Assembly (NCBI GenBank): GCA_900073065.1
Contig: FJOG01000012.1
Location: 463,981 to 527,980 of the forward strand
Direction: 5' to 3'
Origin: Phialocephala subalpina
Taxonomy: Eukaryota; Ascomycota; Leotiomycetes; Helotiales; Mollisiaceae
DNA length: 64,000 bases
In this document: positions 23,302 to 35,678 of the stretch, in pieces
Layout of the letters: each line of letters begins with the position of its first letter
How positions within the stretch are numbered: the first letter of the stretch is position 1
Notes under the pieces: generated by a model
What the model was told of the DNA's origin: nothing
Database searches by the model: none
The model's input: only the letters and a program-made list of their open reading frames with translations
Position numbers and translations under genes: made by a program

Positions 23302-24244
23302 TTACCAAGGGAGCTTCGACCCGTCAAAATTAAAGAAAGAGTTTGTGTCTTCAATCGTCAATGTCTCAACTATCTTCACAACTCCCGCTGCCGACTCAGG
23401 AACCGGGATTCTGGGCAAATCTGGAGCATATTTCTCTACCCACTCGACAATGCCACTTCCGATATCAGTAGTTGGAACCCATCCTATCAGTTACACAATG
23501 TTAGCCTATCTTTTCGTATAGAAGAGTACGAAGAGGAGGAGTGGGTGAAGGTGTCTTACCTGGGTGAATCACAGCGGTTGCAATGCCCTCAAACTTCAAT
23601 GCAGCGCCCCATTTTCGAACGAGCATGTTCAAAGCTGCCCTAGACACAGCATATGCATCGTTCAGCATCGGCATCCCAGCCGCAAGTTCAACGGAACCAA
23701 TTATGGAGCTCATGAAGATGAACTTTCCTGGGTTTCCTTGGCGGATCAGCGGGAGGAAGGAGCGGATGAGGATGGTGTTGTTGATAAGTTCGAGGTTCAA
23801 CTCCTCCGAAAATAACTTCAAATCCCTGAACATTGTAAGCTGACTAGTTCTAGACACTCTAAGGTCTCATAGGCAAAACTTACAGATTCTCGAATGTTGC
23901 GACAGGTTGATCGTTGGCTCCAGCGTTACCAACCAGGCAGTCAAGACCATCAGGTAGAAGCTTGGCGGCTTCTTCTGCCGCTTTCTTGATCGACTCGGCA
24001 CTGGCCAGATCAAGTTGCAATACGGCTGCTCTGTTCTCCGAGTATTTGCTGATGAGTGCTTGCAGTTCCGTTGCCTTGCTGGGAGTTCGGACTGTCGCTA
24101 TGACATAATTGTCGGGATTTTTGAGCTGGGAACGGGAGAATTTTAATTTGTCTCGTAGCAGTTGTTGATGGGGAAACTTACGAGTTCACCGACATAGGCG
24201 AGTCCAAGTCCCCGCGAGCTCCCAGTGACTAGATAGGAATGCAT
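23302..24244 (-). CDS. Short-chain dehydrogenase/reductase with Arg in place of the catalytic Lys
   Basis: NAD(P)-dependent oxidoreductase of the classical SDR fold, C-factor/sniffer-like. Exons 24244-24182, 24125-23884, 23825-23560 and 23483-23302 give 250 residues; donors are all GTAAG-type. The Rossmann motif TGSSRGLG is at residues 8-15, NAG follows near residue 90, and the active-site serine lies in MSSIIGS. The catalytic Tyr segment reads YAVSRAALN, so the usual YxxxK is YxxxR. Arg keeps the charge but rarely keeps full activity in this family, so the protein may be slow, altered or non-catalytic. The substrate is unknown and no pathway partner is adjacent. Confidence 0.88.
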
Positions 24245-25253
24245 CGAAGCTATTGAGAATAAAGTGTTCTTTTGAGAATGAGTTTGTCTTGTAATCGAGA
24301 GAGGATGTCTTGGAGCAGGTCCATCACCTCCTGGTTGTTGGACATTTATACTTCCAAAGATCAGATACACAATGCTGAACGTTAAGGCTTTCAAATCACA
24401 ATATTGATCACTAAACACTGCTTAACAATGGCCCAATTTCCACCCACGTCAAGGCGCAGAAGGCATGTATTGCTCCTCCTAGCTTTTCAATGTAACGTAG
24501 CCATTCATAGCATAGCAAACGATGGAACAAGCATCACAATCAAATCATGGATGTCCAAGTATGCATGCTTAATAAATTGCTTATGTGCGTATCGACGCTT
24601 GCCAGCATCCCCTACCGAGCTTCATGTTCACTAATCGGTGGGACACCAATTCCGACACTCGGCTTTAATGCAGGGCATTCGGTTCGGGTCTGGTGCGGCA
24701 AGATCCTAGATTGTACAACATTACGGCCGGTATTGACTGGTGCAGAAAGCAAAAACGAATGGACAAGCTTTGAATGAATGATGCGTGCTTGCTTGCTCAT
24801 ATTCGCCCGCCAAATTGCACTGCAAGGGACGATGGTTGTGTCCATCAAGCGAGTTTGTTGGGACTCGGGAACTATATTTTCAGAGGGAAATCTTGGTTTC
24901 AGGCTCTCTGTCGCTAAAACATCAGGCTAACAACCACTAATTTTTAGCGTGTTACCGCCCCACCCAAACCTGTTGCATTAGGTGATCGGATAGAGGGATG
25001 CCATCTCAAAACACAAGGATTTTGACACGCGAACTTTCAATTCAAAGGGGAGCAAGAAATACAAATATACCGAAGCAAGCTATGGCGAGGTGCGACAAAA
25101 AATCAAAATTTCCACTGAAAGACCAGATGCTGACAGCTCCTTGTCCCTTTCAAGGCACGAGTCCGAAAACATTCGAAAGAAAGTAAAAAAGTTTGGGAAG
25201 ACTATGGTCTTGCGTACCCGTTCAATTTTCACGCACACCCCTCTTCGTCGCCT
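24245..25253. other. Intergenic, no supported gene
   Basis: About 1 kb holding the SDR promoter and the 3' flank of the xylanase. Short frames only. Confidence 0.5.
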
Positions 25254-26035
<782 letters not shown>

Positions 26036-27321
26036 GATCGCGGAGATATGCGTTACTGATGAAGTGCGGGCTTTAACGCGGATTGAAGTCTGTCGAGACT
26101 CGAGAGGAGACCGGAAGAATGACCTCTTATATATTTTGAGAGTCCTAGTTGCGTTGGGTAATCTATTTCAAATATATATTAATTCAATCTCGATGAAGCC
26201 TATAACTCTAACGCCGATGCTTGCCGGGACTCTTAGTGACATGATCCTGACCGCAGCGTAATAAATCGAGCGGGGCCAGCCTCTGCGTACCTCAAATGAT
26301 CGAGAACACGAGAGCATAAAAAAAATCAAGAGGGATACTGGAAGAGATTTCCGAACTCCTGGGTGAGTGTAACCGCGGAGTGTGAAGGCGTATTTTAGCC
26401 AGCCGTCATTTACCGTCTGTGGGTAAAGTGACACAGGTGCCGAATCTGGGGTGATGGGGGAATTGTAGGCGAGGCGCCCACTAACTCTCCTCAAATACAT
26501 TAAGAAGATCGGTAGGAGGGACCGGCACTTCTCGTCGTATGAAACAACCTAAGCCACAATATCCCTTTTCCCTGCCTGTTTTCGCGACGACATCGTCTAC
26601 TTCCATGACGCTGGCCCAAGCTAAGTCTGGTGATATACTTCAACAATCCTGCAATTTAGCTATGGAAGGACATACTCCGAGCTACCCCTTCGAGCTAGCC
26701 TCCACTTGTCATGCTCGAACATTCTACAGACTAGATCTGATCTAAAGATAGATCGCCAACAAGCTAAATTTACATGAAGATGCCAGAGAACAAGGCTGCT
26801 AGAGCCGAGGCCGTTGAACATCCAGCGCAGCGCCCACAAAAGCAAAACTACAAAAGAGAGTATGGGTACAGTATTGATGAACAAGAGAGAGAGGGGCTAT
26901 TTGTAGGGAGCAAGTCCGGCCATGATACTAAGTCTCTGACTCACAAAGCACGTAAAGAGGAAGAAGGATAATAGCAATATGGAGCTTTTTCGCCATGAAA
27001 CATCCGCTTCAACACTGGCTGAGCGTTTCACGAGATTCTCAGACTCCTTCACGTACACCTCTCCTCAGAGCAGAGTGAGAAGTAAGGTAGAGCTATAAAA
27101 GCAGTTGAAATAAGATGTATCATCCAAATGTAACGGCTCCTCTGATTTGCCCCTCCACTCACGAAGCTTCAAAAGGTTAGACTTCCGCACCTGAGTAACG
27201 AGAACAGGATACCTCGGCATGATAAAGCTCCACCTTGTCGAAGAGACCAGATGTTCGAAGTCTGTGATTGCCATCAGCTACAGCTCAAGAAAGACACGCA
27301 CCTACCACAGAAATGGCCAGC
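26036..27321. other. Intergenic; xylanase promoter and uncharacterised sequence
   Basis: About 1.3 kb. A TATATTTTG tract near 26128 is a plausible xylanase TATA element. No gene is supported in the rest. Confidence 0.45.
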
Positions 27322-27603
27322 TTAGAAGCCAAACCTCCAAAAACCATCGAGACTGTCCCTTATCTCGAACACTAGCTGTTGAAAGAGTTTGGCCGCATGA
27401 TTTTCTGACAGTTCAGAAGCTAGTTTGAAACCAAAGTTCTCCGTCGCCTCATCGTCAGATATATAGAGCCTCGAGAGTGTAAGCATCGAATACAACAAGA
27501 GCATGCTTTGTTCGTCTTTTCGTTTGGAATCGAATGATGGGCGATGGAGGAACGAGCAGAGTTCAACAGGATGACATCGACGCCAGAATATTTCGAGAGA
27601 GTG
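27322..27603 (-). pseudogene. Fragment of a fungal transcription factor (fungal_trans region)
   Basis: The minus strand reads IFWRRCHPVELCSFLHRPSFD, then MLLLYSMLTLSRLYISDDEA and a helical tail. This is the pattern of the fungal-specific transcription factor domain (HP...FLHRPTFD ... LLLAMLALGALY). A stop lies just upstream (27604-27606), no zinc cluster is found on either side, and the frame closes at 27322 without the usual downstream domain. It looks like a gene relic rather than a working gene. Confidence 0.45.
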
Positions 27604-28232
27604 CTACAGCAACGCATCTAGTAGCTCATTTAGCTCTGAGGGGTCGGGTATAGTGGGCTGCTCTGGCAGATGTACGACCTGGTATCGTCCTTGGATCATG
27701 GCTGGCGGCCATCAGCGGGCCATTGACACGAATTTCCCTGTTTCGCACAATTCCTGCATGTTGCACGCGCACCACAGCATTTGATGTTCCTCTATTGACT
27801 GAGGACGGGGAGTTAGCTATAACTTCGTGCAATTAACGCGTTGGGTGGTGCATACCATCGTCGGCAGGCCTGGAGGCTTCGGGTTGGATTCATGGGGCAT
27901 TCGTGCATCGCGTGCATATCGAGAAGAGTATTACCGGTAGCACAGAAAGGTCGCTGAGGATGAGCAATACAGGAGATATAGCATCGAGCTGCAGGCGGAT
28001 AAGCTGTGGTCTGGTGGATTGCTGCAGAGTGGGATGAACCATTATCAGTCAGGCTGGGATTGAAAGCTGGCGAGGCTGCTGAGCCGGCCCATGATCTCCT
28101 CGCACAATTGTGCCGAAGAAGAATAAGGCGATAACATCCCCGAGTGATGTACAGAGGAGTTCATGAGGGTGCAATTGTGACGAGGGAAGTCGAGGAAAGA
28201 GCGAGCGCGAGTTGAGAGGAAACCCTACAGAG
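27604..28232. other. Intergenic, no gene seen
   Basis: About 630 bases between the transcription-factor relic and the inverted-repeat element. Confidence 0.4.
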
Positions 28233-28767
28233 ACGCAGTGCGTGGGCCTAGTTCTATTATAGGGTGCGTAAAAGTCGTAAATCCTAGCTCTCTAATTGGG
28301 TTGAGCAAGGGGTGGGAGCCCTTGTAATCTATATACCCTCTGCGCTAGCTCGATTTGGGGGTATGTACTGCGCAACTTTTGCTTTCGGACTTACGCACTT
28401 TTACGTGAGAGTTATACTTTAAGTTAAAAAGTAATTAAATCCAAAGTAAAAACTTATTAGAATTTACAAATAGAAAATTGGCTTATATTTACACTTTACT
28501 TATAATTTGATACTTATTTCTTAAAATTTATTTAAAATAAAATCAAAATCACGTGGAACTTTTAAACATAAATTTTAATTAGTAACTAACTATAGCTTTT
28601 TATATAGGGGTTTACGGCTTAAGTGCTTATATACACTCTACGAAGCGGTTAGTGCGAAGGGGTATGTGAAAGTCTAATTTGCGCATAGGTTTCGGAACCA
28701 ATTAGCGCACCAAGATTCACGATTCTCACGCACTTTATAGTGGAACTAGGCCCATATACTACTGCGT
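28233..28767. mobile_element. Non-autonomous inverted-repeat (MITE-like) element
   Basis: A 535-bp segment bounded by acgcagt (28233) and actgcgt (28761-28767). The arms form a long imperfect inverted repeat. The left arm reads tgggcctagttctattat then gggtgcgtaaaagtcgtaaatc; the right arm, reverse-complemented, reads tgggcctagttccactat then aaagtgcgtgagaatcgtgaatc. Similarity continues weakly inward. The centre (28390-28610) is AT-rich and TpA-rich, as after RIP. No transposase frame is present. If the true ends are the TA within ggccTAg, the flanks would be a palindrome, so the exact borders are uncertain. Confidence 0.65.
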
Positions 28768-29358
28768 GTGTGTAGAGCTTCCTCGAGTTGAGAACGCGAC
28801 GTTGAAGCCTCTCGGCCGCGCCTTGAGACCAGAGGTGCAATATCAGTCACGTGTGAATGAGGAAGACATTAGGAGGGTTGTGGCGGAGGTATTCTGTTAG
28901 AGAACATTCTCAGCCCACCTGTCCCCTTTATCATAGAGGGGTGAGGTAGCACATTCCTTGCTATGGCGTTTGCTAATTTATAAAGCGCTGACGCTCCACA
29001 ACTTCAAGCCTGAAAATTAGCGACCATGCCCCTAGAACTCGATATGTCCCAAGATCAAACAAATATTAAATCGGCCAAAAATCATGTATCGAAGATCTAG
29101 GTAGATGCCACAAAAGTGGAAATCTAACATATGATCAGAGGGGTACAGGGGGTACAACTGAGGCGCTTTACTTGCGAAGGGCTCCTTCGTAATCCGGATT
29201 AATCAAAAAGCGCGGATATTTCTTTCATTTCTTGTACAGAACGAAACGTGATGTACAGCTTAGCTTTACAATTTAAGTGAAAGGTAAATGACCGTTAGCC
29301 CCATCGCCATTCGCCCCAGCTAATTCTATCGGACATTGCTCGCGAATATATATCATTA
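28768..29358. other. Intergenic, no gene seen
   Basis: About 590 bases, 3' flank of the AAA ATPase gene. Confidence 0.4.
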
Positions 29359-32300
29359 TCATTCCGGGTCTGGTGCTCGAATCATGCTTTCCTCCGCAAG
29401 CTTTTCAGTCGTGACAGAGGGGCTTTGGATCGCTTTTTGATCGTCTTCGAAGTCGTTTCCACGTGCATGTTCCTGTTCCTTGGCAACATTTTCATCTCGC
29501 GCCTTTTTCTCACTTCGTTGATCTCGCGCCAACTTATCAAATAAGCCGTTCCAGATCCCTCTCCGTTGTTCATCGGTGGGAGTCTTGTAGCGTATTGAGA
29601 GGTGGATACGAGACATGACGGCTTCATCGAACAGTCCTATTCCATTTGTTGTCTGTTTAAAATGGGTTAGAAATTTCCCCGAGGTATGAGAGTGAGTTCT
29701 TCACCAAGTATATTAGGCCTGGAAAGTATTCCATCGTCCGAAGGAATGCTGACAATAATTAGCTAGCCATTTGCACTATGCCATCGAAAAGAAATTGACC
29801 TGTTACCAGAGCATTTCTTGCAATGTCCTTCGACTGCCGTTGCTCAAGATAGACTTCAGCCTCATCAATAAGGATGATAGCGCCCCACATGGCAGCTCTA
29901 TCTAGCCACTTCACCGGTCGCGCATCCATCTCTCCCTCAGAGGTGCCTAAGTAGGCTGCTGAAAGGGAAACTAATGGCCGTTTGGTGTACTTGGCAACGC
30001 ATTCAGCGGTCATCGTCTTTCCAGTCCCCGGAGGTCCTATACTGAGTCAGGAAATGATTCGAATTCGGTTACAGAAAGGACGAGATGATACCATGTAAAA
30101 GCACAACCTTTCCCTTGCCTTTCCCCTCCACGAAGTCTGCACTCCATTCTGCATCCCATGGCTTGAGTGCTGTACCTTCGCGCGGGGGACCAGCCGCTGC
30201 CAATATAAGGTCCCTGTTGGTTTTGTCTATGATCAGGTACTCCATGGGATTAGGCTCCGAAGGGACCTCCTGAACGTAAGCCATGTCAAAGATTGCTTCA
30301 GAACAAGTTAACCGTAATAAACTCGATTTCTCAAATTGGAGAGAGGCTTACCCCACTGCTTTTTGCCCAATGCGAAGCCTAACACATATCCTGGAAGCAA
30401 GAGATACTGTGCTTGTTCAAGCGGATTATCGAGTGAGCATTTCATGTCATTGAATTTCCCAAATAATGGCTCTCCTCGAGTGTCTTGGGGCTCCGCCCCA
30501 GAGAGGTTGAGCGTCTGCATATAGGACAAGTCCGTCATCGCAAGCTTGTAACTTCGGTGATCGACAATAGTATCTCCGTGATACTAGCTAGTACATTAGT
30601 GAATGTGGTAAACGTCTGCAGGCAACAGGTGTTGGGACCTACAAGATATGGTTTCTCGGCAACGACCAAACCGCTGTACTTCATATGCCTTTGATCGTCA
30701 CAAATAGTTCTGTGATAGCGCTTGCCACGATTGATCAGTTCTTTCTTCGCCGCATCTTGGTCTCTCATGAATCTGGTAGGAAACACAGACAAATCAGAGA
30801 TGTTTTTCTCCCCATTGTATCGGTAGATGCGGACAGTGTAACTCTGCCGTGTAAGTTTCTGGTCATTGTACACCAAGTTCCACAAGAGAAGTAGCCAACA
30901 ATCCAGTGGATAAGGACTCGATGTCGGTGTACTGCTATTCAAAGCAGAATAGTAATTAACTTGCATCACAACGAATCCTGTCAGCTTCCTGCGGACTTCC
31001 GTAAATACAATCTCTCCTGGCTTGAATAAGAGCCACAGATTGTTGAAAGTTGCGAAGCCTCTATCGTGGAGTATTTTCTCAGGTGAGTAGAGCTCATTGT
31101 AGACCTTTTCCATAGGGGTGACTTAAGAAGCACTTTCAAATGATCGCAAGTCATTTGATCGCACGCGATCGAGATCTCAGAGCCAGTTTCGGGGTTGGTG
31201 ATCAGCACAGATTCTTCTTGTTGGCTAAAGGCTTCTGAGATTCTTTGTAGGTCATCCCAATAAAGGAATAGAATTTCGAAAGGTTGGGTCAAAAAGTATT
31301 CTTTTTCTCGGAAGTTGAATCCCGGGTAGTACAAGATCAATTTCTCCAGCACGGCCCGTATGTGTAACGAATGGATTCTTATGCTGGTAGTAGTTGTCGT
31401 TCGAGCAATAAAATCTACACCGACAACAAATGGATCCGGGTCATTGTCTTCGGATGTCCCAAAATTATGCCGCAATTGATTACTTCTAGGCCGCACCGAA
31501 TTGCCGTTGATGACATCCGAAACGTCGATTACAGCAAGCTCCCGACGAGCTCTGTCCTCGTCTTGACCTGTTTGGACCCCAGCGAAAGGCTCCCAGGAGT
31601 AGCGATAAAACTGTTTCTTGGAATTTTCAAAATCTTTGCAGTGGAGACGGTACAAGATCCTATTTGGTTGATTCGTGATGTTCGGCGAACCACTCTGAGA
31701 CGTTTCAGCTGACCCAACTTCTTCGGGACATGCAACCTCACGGTCCGATGGTTCTTCCAAGCCTTGACTTGGGAGCTGGATTATTTGAGTTGAAATGAGT
31801 GTGGAAGCCGTCTCTGTTATATCTAGTAAGTCAGAGGGGGCGACTGCAGGACAAGAGCTGCTGTCGGCCTGGCTTGCATCCTTTGGGGTTGTCCATGGAA
31901 CAGCCGTTGGAGGATGAGGAGCCTCAGGTGGCGGCCCTGTCTGGGACACCACCTCTTGGGAAATCGTATCATCCGTTTGCGTGGTCTGTTCTGGTAGAGG
32001 CTGCTGAGTCTCGAGATATTCACGGGTCGGTATAATGTTGAAGATAGGAGGAGGTCCACCAAGTTTAATACCGAATTCTCCAGGAACTGATGAAAACAAA
32101 CGCGGCGGGGTAGCCTCCGGCGTATTGTCAAGTTGGGTAGGCGATCGGGACAGGGAAACGTGTATGGAAGATTTTCGAGGTTTTGGAGGCTTTGGTCTTC
32201 GCTGTCCTGATGTTGGGGAACTCTCAATTCCGACACTCGGGCCAGAAAATGAAAGAGAACTGGCCTGTGGAGCACTTATGGAACTTGATATTCCACTTGT

Positions 32301-32493
32301 GCTTGGAGTCTGTTCGTTGAGCCCTCCTTTTGCGTTCAACTCTGATGACAATTCTGCTGGCGTAGCCGAATCCAAGTCCTGGGAAGAATCTAATGTGGAG
32401 TCAGCTAAAAAAGTTCTTTCTTGGAGGATTCTGGGTCTGATGCAGGAAGACTTTGAATCACATACCAGAGCTTCCATCATAGGCGTCAGCCAT
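29359..32493 (-). CDS. AAA-type ATPase with long N-terminal region; apparent 1-nt frameshift
   Basis: ATP-driven protein of the fungal AAA family with a long disordered N-terminus and a DUF7025-like middle domain. Exons 32493-32466, 32389-30643, 30583-30352, 30295-30092, 30036-29800, 29748-29705 and 29652-29359 would give about 928 residues. The first 250 residues are Ser/Pro-rich. The middle domain contains FNNLWLLFKPGE and GKRYHRTICDD. Walker A is HGPPGTGKT, rebuilt across the 30037-30091 intron, Walker B is AIILIDEAE, and TTN/R-like sensor residues follow. In exon 2 the frame changes between HLKVLL and PMEKVYNEL (about 31115-31140): one base seems to be missing. The only GT..AG pair there would make a 29-nt intron, too short to credit. 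So either the assembly has an indel or the gene is dead. Substrate unknown. Confidence 0.8.
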
Positions 32494-33558
32494 GACCTGG
32501 GGAAGAAGTAATACCGACTTTAGTTCGTGAAAGGCGCGGAGAGAGGATAACGATACCCGTGCAGATTGATTCGGACTGTAAAACTGGATTAGAAAGCAGT
32601 TCGATGAGTTTTGTAAAAAGAAGTCAGTCCATCTGCGGGCTGCAGCCTCAATTTTGGAGCAAATACATGCTTAAGACGGGGAGCGAGACGAAGTCGATGC
32701 GTGATGCGTTGCCAAGAACTACAGTGGCCTTCAGATGCAACCCAGCCATGAGCCTAGCTTCCCGTGCCAACACACCGAGGAGTGAGCAAGGCTGGGAAGT
32801 TCAGGTGGGGAAAAAAAACTTCTCCCAAAACACATCCAGTACTTGTGAAGAGGCTGTGACAACCCCAAAAGGTAGGTGGTTGCCTGCTGGCTACCTTGGG
32901 CGTGTACTGAAACAATGCGTTAAGTAACCAACCATTTCTTCAAGGCGGTCCACTGTGTACAAAATAGCCTAATTGTGCAGAAAGTTGTGCCAGCTTCTGC
33001 AGCAAACATAATGCTGAGCCTGTGCCTCCAACAGAAAAAGCAAGATGTCGCAGATGATTAGTTCTCGATGCGGCGCATTCGTGACTGGGCGACATGCAGC
33101 TGAGACATTACAATACACCAAGGCTATCTCTCGCGCGGAACATAGATCCGCCTGGACCTAACTCTTAAAAACAATTGCTGAAATTGCTACTCCTTGAAAA
33201 AGACAAGCTTGCAAGCATGGTCAATTGTAATTTCTCTCCAAGTCTTACGAAGTGAGTCAAGTGACAAAGTGCTTCTTCCAAGACGAGAAAGACGTTGGCT
33301 GCAGTGCACGTGGTCGCAGCCTCGAGAACCGTCGTTACCCGTGGACGTGGTATAACTTGGGCCACGAGCACCGCCGATCGGATTGCGTTCCGGTATTAGT
33401 CATGAAGTCCTGCTGCTGCACCAGCCTTATCATGCCGTTGTGTCGTTGGAGATACGGAGCAGATATCGAAGACATGATGACCGCGGAAGACGGGATCTCC
33501 GTACACCCTGATTGCTTTATTATTGTCAGTACGCCTTGGACAACTCATGGCTTAAATC
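32494..33558. other. Intergenic between divergent genes, no gene seen
   Basis: About 1.06 kb holding the promoters of the AAA ATPase (leftward) and the NLR-like gene (rightward). Only short frames. Confidence 0.45.
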
Positions 33559-34975
33559 ATGTCGTTCGGATGGAGCGTAGGTGATATCTATTCGGCCGGG
33601 AGGCTGCTTCTGAAGATCGGGGAGGCTCTCAGCGAGGCACACGGAGCACCACAGCACTTCCGCGAGACCACAAACCTCTTCCCTCCAATCAACTTCCAAA
33701 TGAGAAGACTCGGCGTACTGATAAAACAATATCACGATGAATGGAAATCTGACAATGGCGAGTGCTCCTTACTTGAAGAGTCTGACATCAATGACTTCAG
33801 GCCTGTCATCAGTCAGCTGAAGTTACTGGTTGGGCAGCTCTGCGAAACTCTGGCAAAGGGAACCGACATGGGATTGGCCACCAATCCGAGTCTGCGAAAG
33901 TGGCCCAAAGCCCAACTAAAGAAATTGCAATGGCAGTTCCTGGAAATAGAGGGTGTCGAATCTCTCATCCGAAAGATCCACCAACAGACTCAGCATGTCT
34001 CAGCTTTCTATCAGGTGATTAGCACGTAAGTCATAATTCGGTATCATAACTTCGTGTTCCTGAGCTTTGCTGATTTTATCTAGTGAGTTGAGCAGGAGAA
34101 ACCACCAAAAGCTTGATCTCCTTCTCGATAGTGCCCTGAAGCAACAATTGCGCCTTCTTGATTCTTCGATGCCATCAAAGCTACTGAGCGTCGGTCCAGA
34201 GGACGGCATTTCGAAGGAGAAGTTGACGGAAGCTTCTGGACTCTTCGTCAACTCTGCTCTTGCACATTTGGAAGACTTTACCTACGAAGTCATGGAGAAC
34301 AAGGCCAGTCTTCGGATGCCCAATCTGAAAGCCGATCACGTCCTTCGGACAGCAATCACATCCTGGCTGGCCGGCCTGACCCCACCACGCTTATGCCTCC
34401 AAGGATCATCATCCACGAACGTAACTGGGATATTCTACCATGTAGCATTGGAGAAAAGGCGCCCGATCGTGGCCTTTGCATGTCGCTTTGCGGAAAAGGG
34501 GAAGTTGTTGTCCCATGAAGAGAGGCTGTTGCAAATGGTCTATTCGGTGCTTTTCCAGCTCCTGCAGCAACATCCGGAAGGATCAAGCTTTGATATTCCA
34601 GACGTAGGCGGTTTCTTCTCGGATCTAAATCTCTCGATGGAGTCAATGCCATTGGCTTTGAGGTACATGAAGTACTTCTTAGACCTCGTCCCGCAAAACA
34701 TCGTCATCCTCGACAAATTCCAGTACCTCGGTACGGACGGGAAATCAACCTTGGTCGATACATACTTGAGAGATTTCTTGAATCTATTTGGAAACCCAGG
34801 TGGTGAATATCAATATCAAGACGATGGCTGCAGACTGCTCGTCTCAACGTACGGTAAGGAGAGGATCGTTCATGGCATGGCAAAGGACGAAAAGATGGCA
34901 ATTTGCAAGGTCGATGACCACGTCGATAGAGGGTCTAACAAATTGATGACCACGCTGAGAGGGGAGGAGTGGTGA
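33559..34975 (+). CDS. NLR/STAND-like protein with degenerate P-loop
   Basis: Exons 33559-34025 and 34084-34975 give 452 residues. The start MSFGWSVGDI is the hallmark of a helical N-terminal domain found on many fungal STAND (NOD-like) proteins. The second half follows the plan of a NACHT-type nucleotide-binding domain: RLCLQGSSSTNVTG sits where Walker A would be but lacks the GxGK[ST] core, VYSVLFQLLQQHP matches the helix after it, and NIVILDKFQYL resembles Walker B. No ankyrin, WD or TPR repeats follow. So this may be a short regulatory or decayed NLR-like protein; fungal relatives act in non-self recognition and cell death. Assignment is by pattern only. A second, broken copy of the N-terminal domain lies at 61893. 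Confidence 0.7.
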
Positions 34976-35678
34976 TAACATGCAGCCAGACTTATTGTTG
35001 GTGGTCGGGGTTTCGAAACCCCGATCTCGCCGCAGTGACCCAGCACGTGATATTTTTTTCTTTTTAAAGCAACTGATTACAGCCTGTAGATAACAGGAAG
35101 AGAACATGTATTTGGAAGTATATAAACTAAACGCGATATTCTTTTAGTCTTTGAAACGGGGCTTCTCCCTACTCCAACATGATATCAGGTCACGTGTACA
35201 GGTTTACCCTGAGAATGAAGATCGGCTATTGAAATCCCGCTATCGAAAATACCTAGGTAATCTTACACGAGTCGGGTTCGGGTTCGGGTTCTCGAACATC
35301 CTCAACCATCACCTCACCATTCAGAGATGCAAGAATATACATTCTCATGAAATACTATCACACAGCCCTCTCAATGATACCCGACAACCCCACGATAGTT
35401 GGCGGGCAAAGCAAGTTTACCGACCTCGGCTGCTCGTTTACAGCATCCCGGGGCCCGTGCAGCAATTACCCCACACTTGGCTGGAGGAAGCATCTTCCCG
35501 TTAAGAACAAAAAGAACATCCACCAGATCCACCAACGGTGATTTCTCTTCCATTCATCGATCTCAAAGCCTCGAATTCTATGACACGAAACAACTCCCAA
35601 TACATACGCACCAGATCCATCAAGCAAAATTGATCGCGACGAAGAGGAAGCGCGCGACCAAGTCGCACCTCCCTCAAA
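34976..35678. promoter_or_regulatory. Intergenic; promoter of the 4CL-like gene
   Basis: About 700 bases. It holds the 20-bp palindrome at 35005-35024 and a short gggttc triplet tandem at about 35275-35290. No gene. Confidence 0.45.
35005..35024. repeat. Perfect 20-bp palindrome after the NLR-like gene
   Basis: TCGGGGTTTCGAAACCCCGA is its own reverse complement. It lies 30 bases after the stop of the NLR-like gene. It could form a stable hairpin or cruciform; the core resembles a tRNA T-arm, but no tRNA folds around it. Confidence 0.8.

Noticed and set aside
31113..31141. A 29-nt intron (GTGCTT...AAAG) to fix the AAA ATPase frame
   Set aside because: Restores the frame, but all other introns in the window are 42-89 nt and no branch site fits; a missing base is simpler.
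31823..32511. ORFs opposite the N-terminal exon of the AAA ATPase
   Set aside because: Shadows of the Ser/Pro-rich coding strand.
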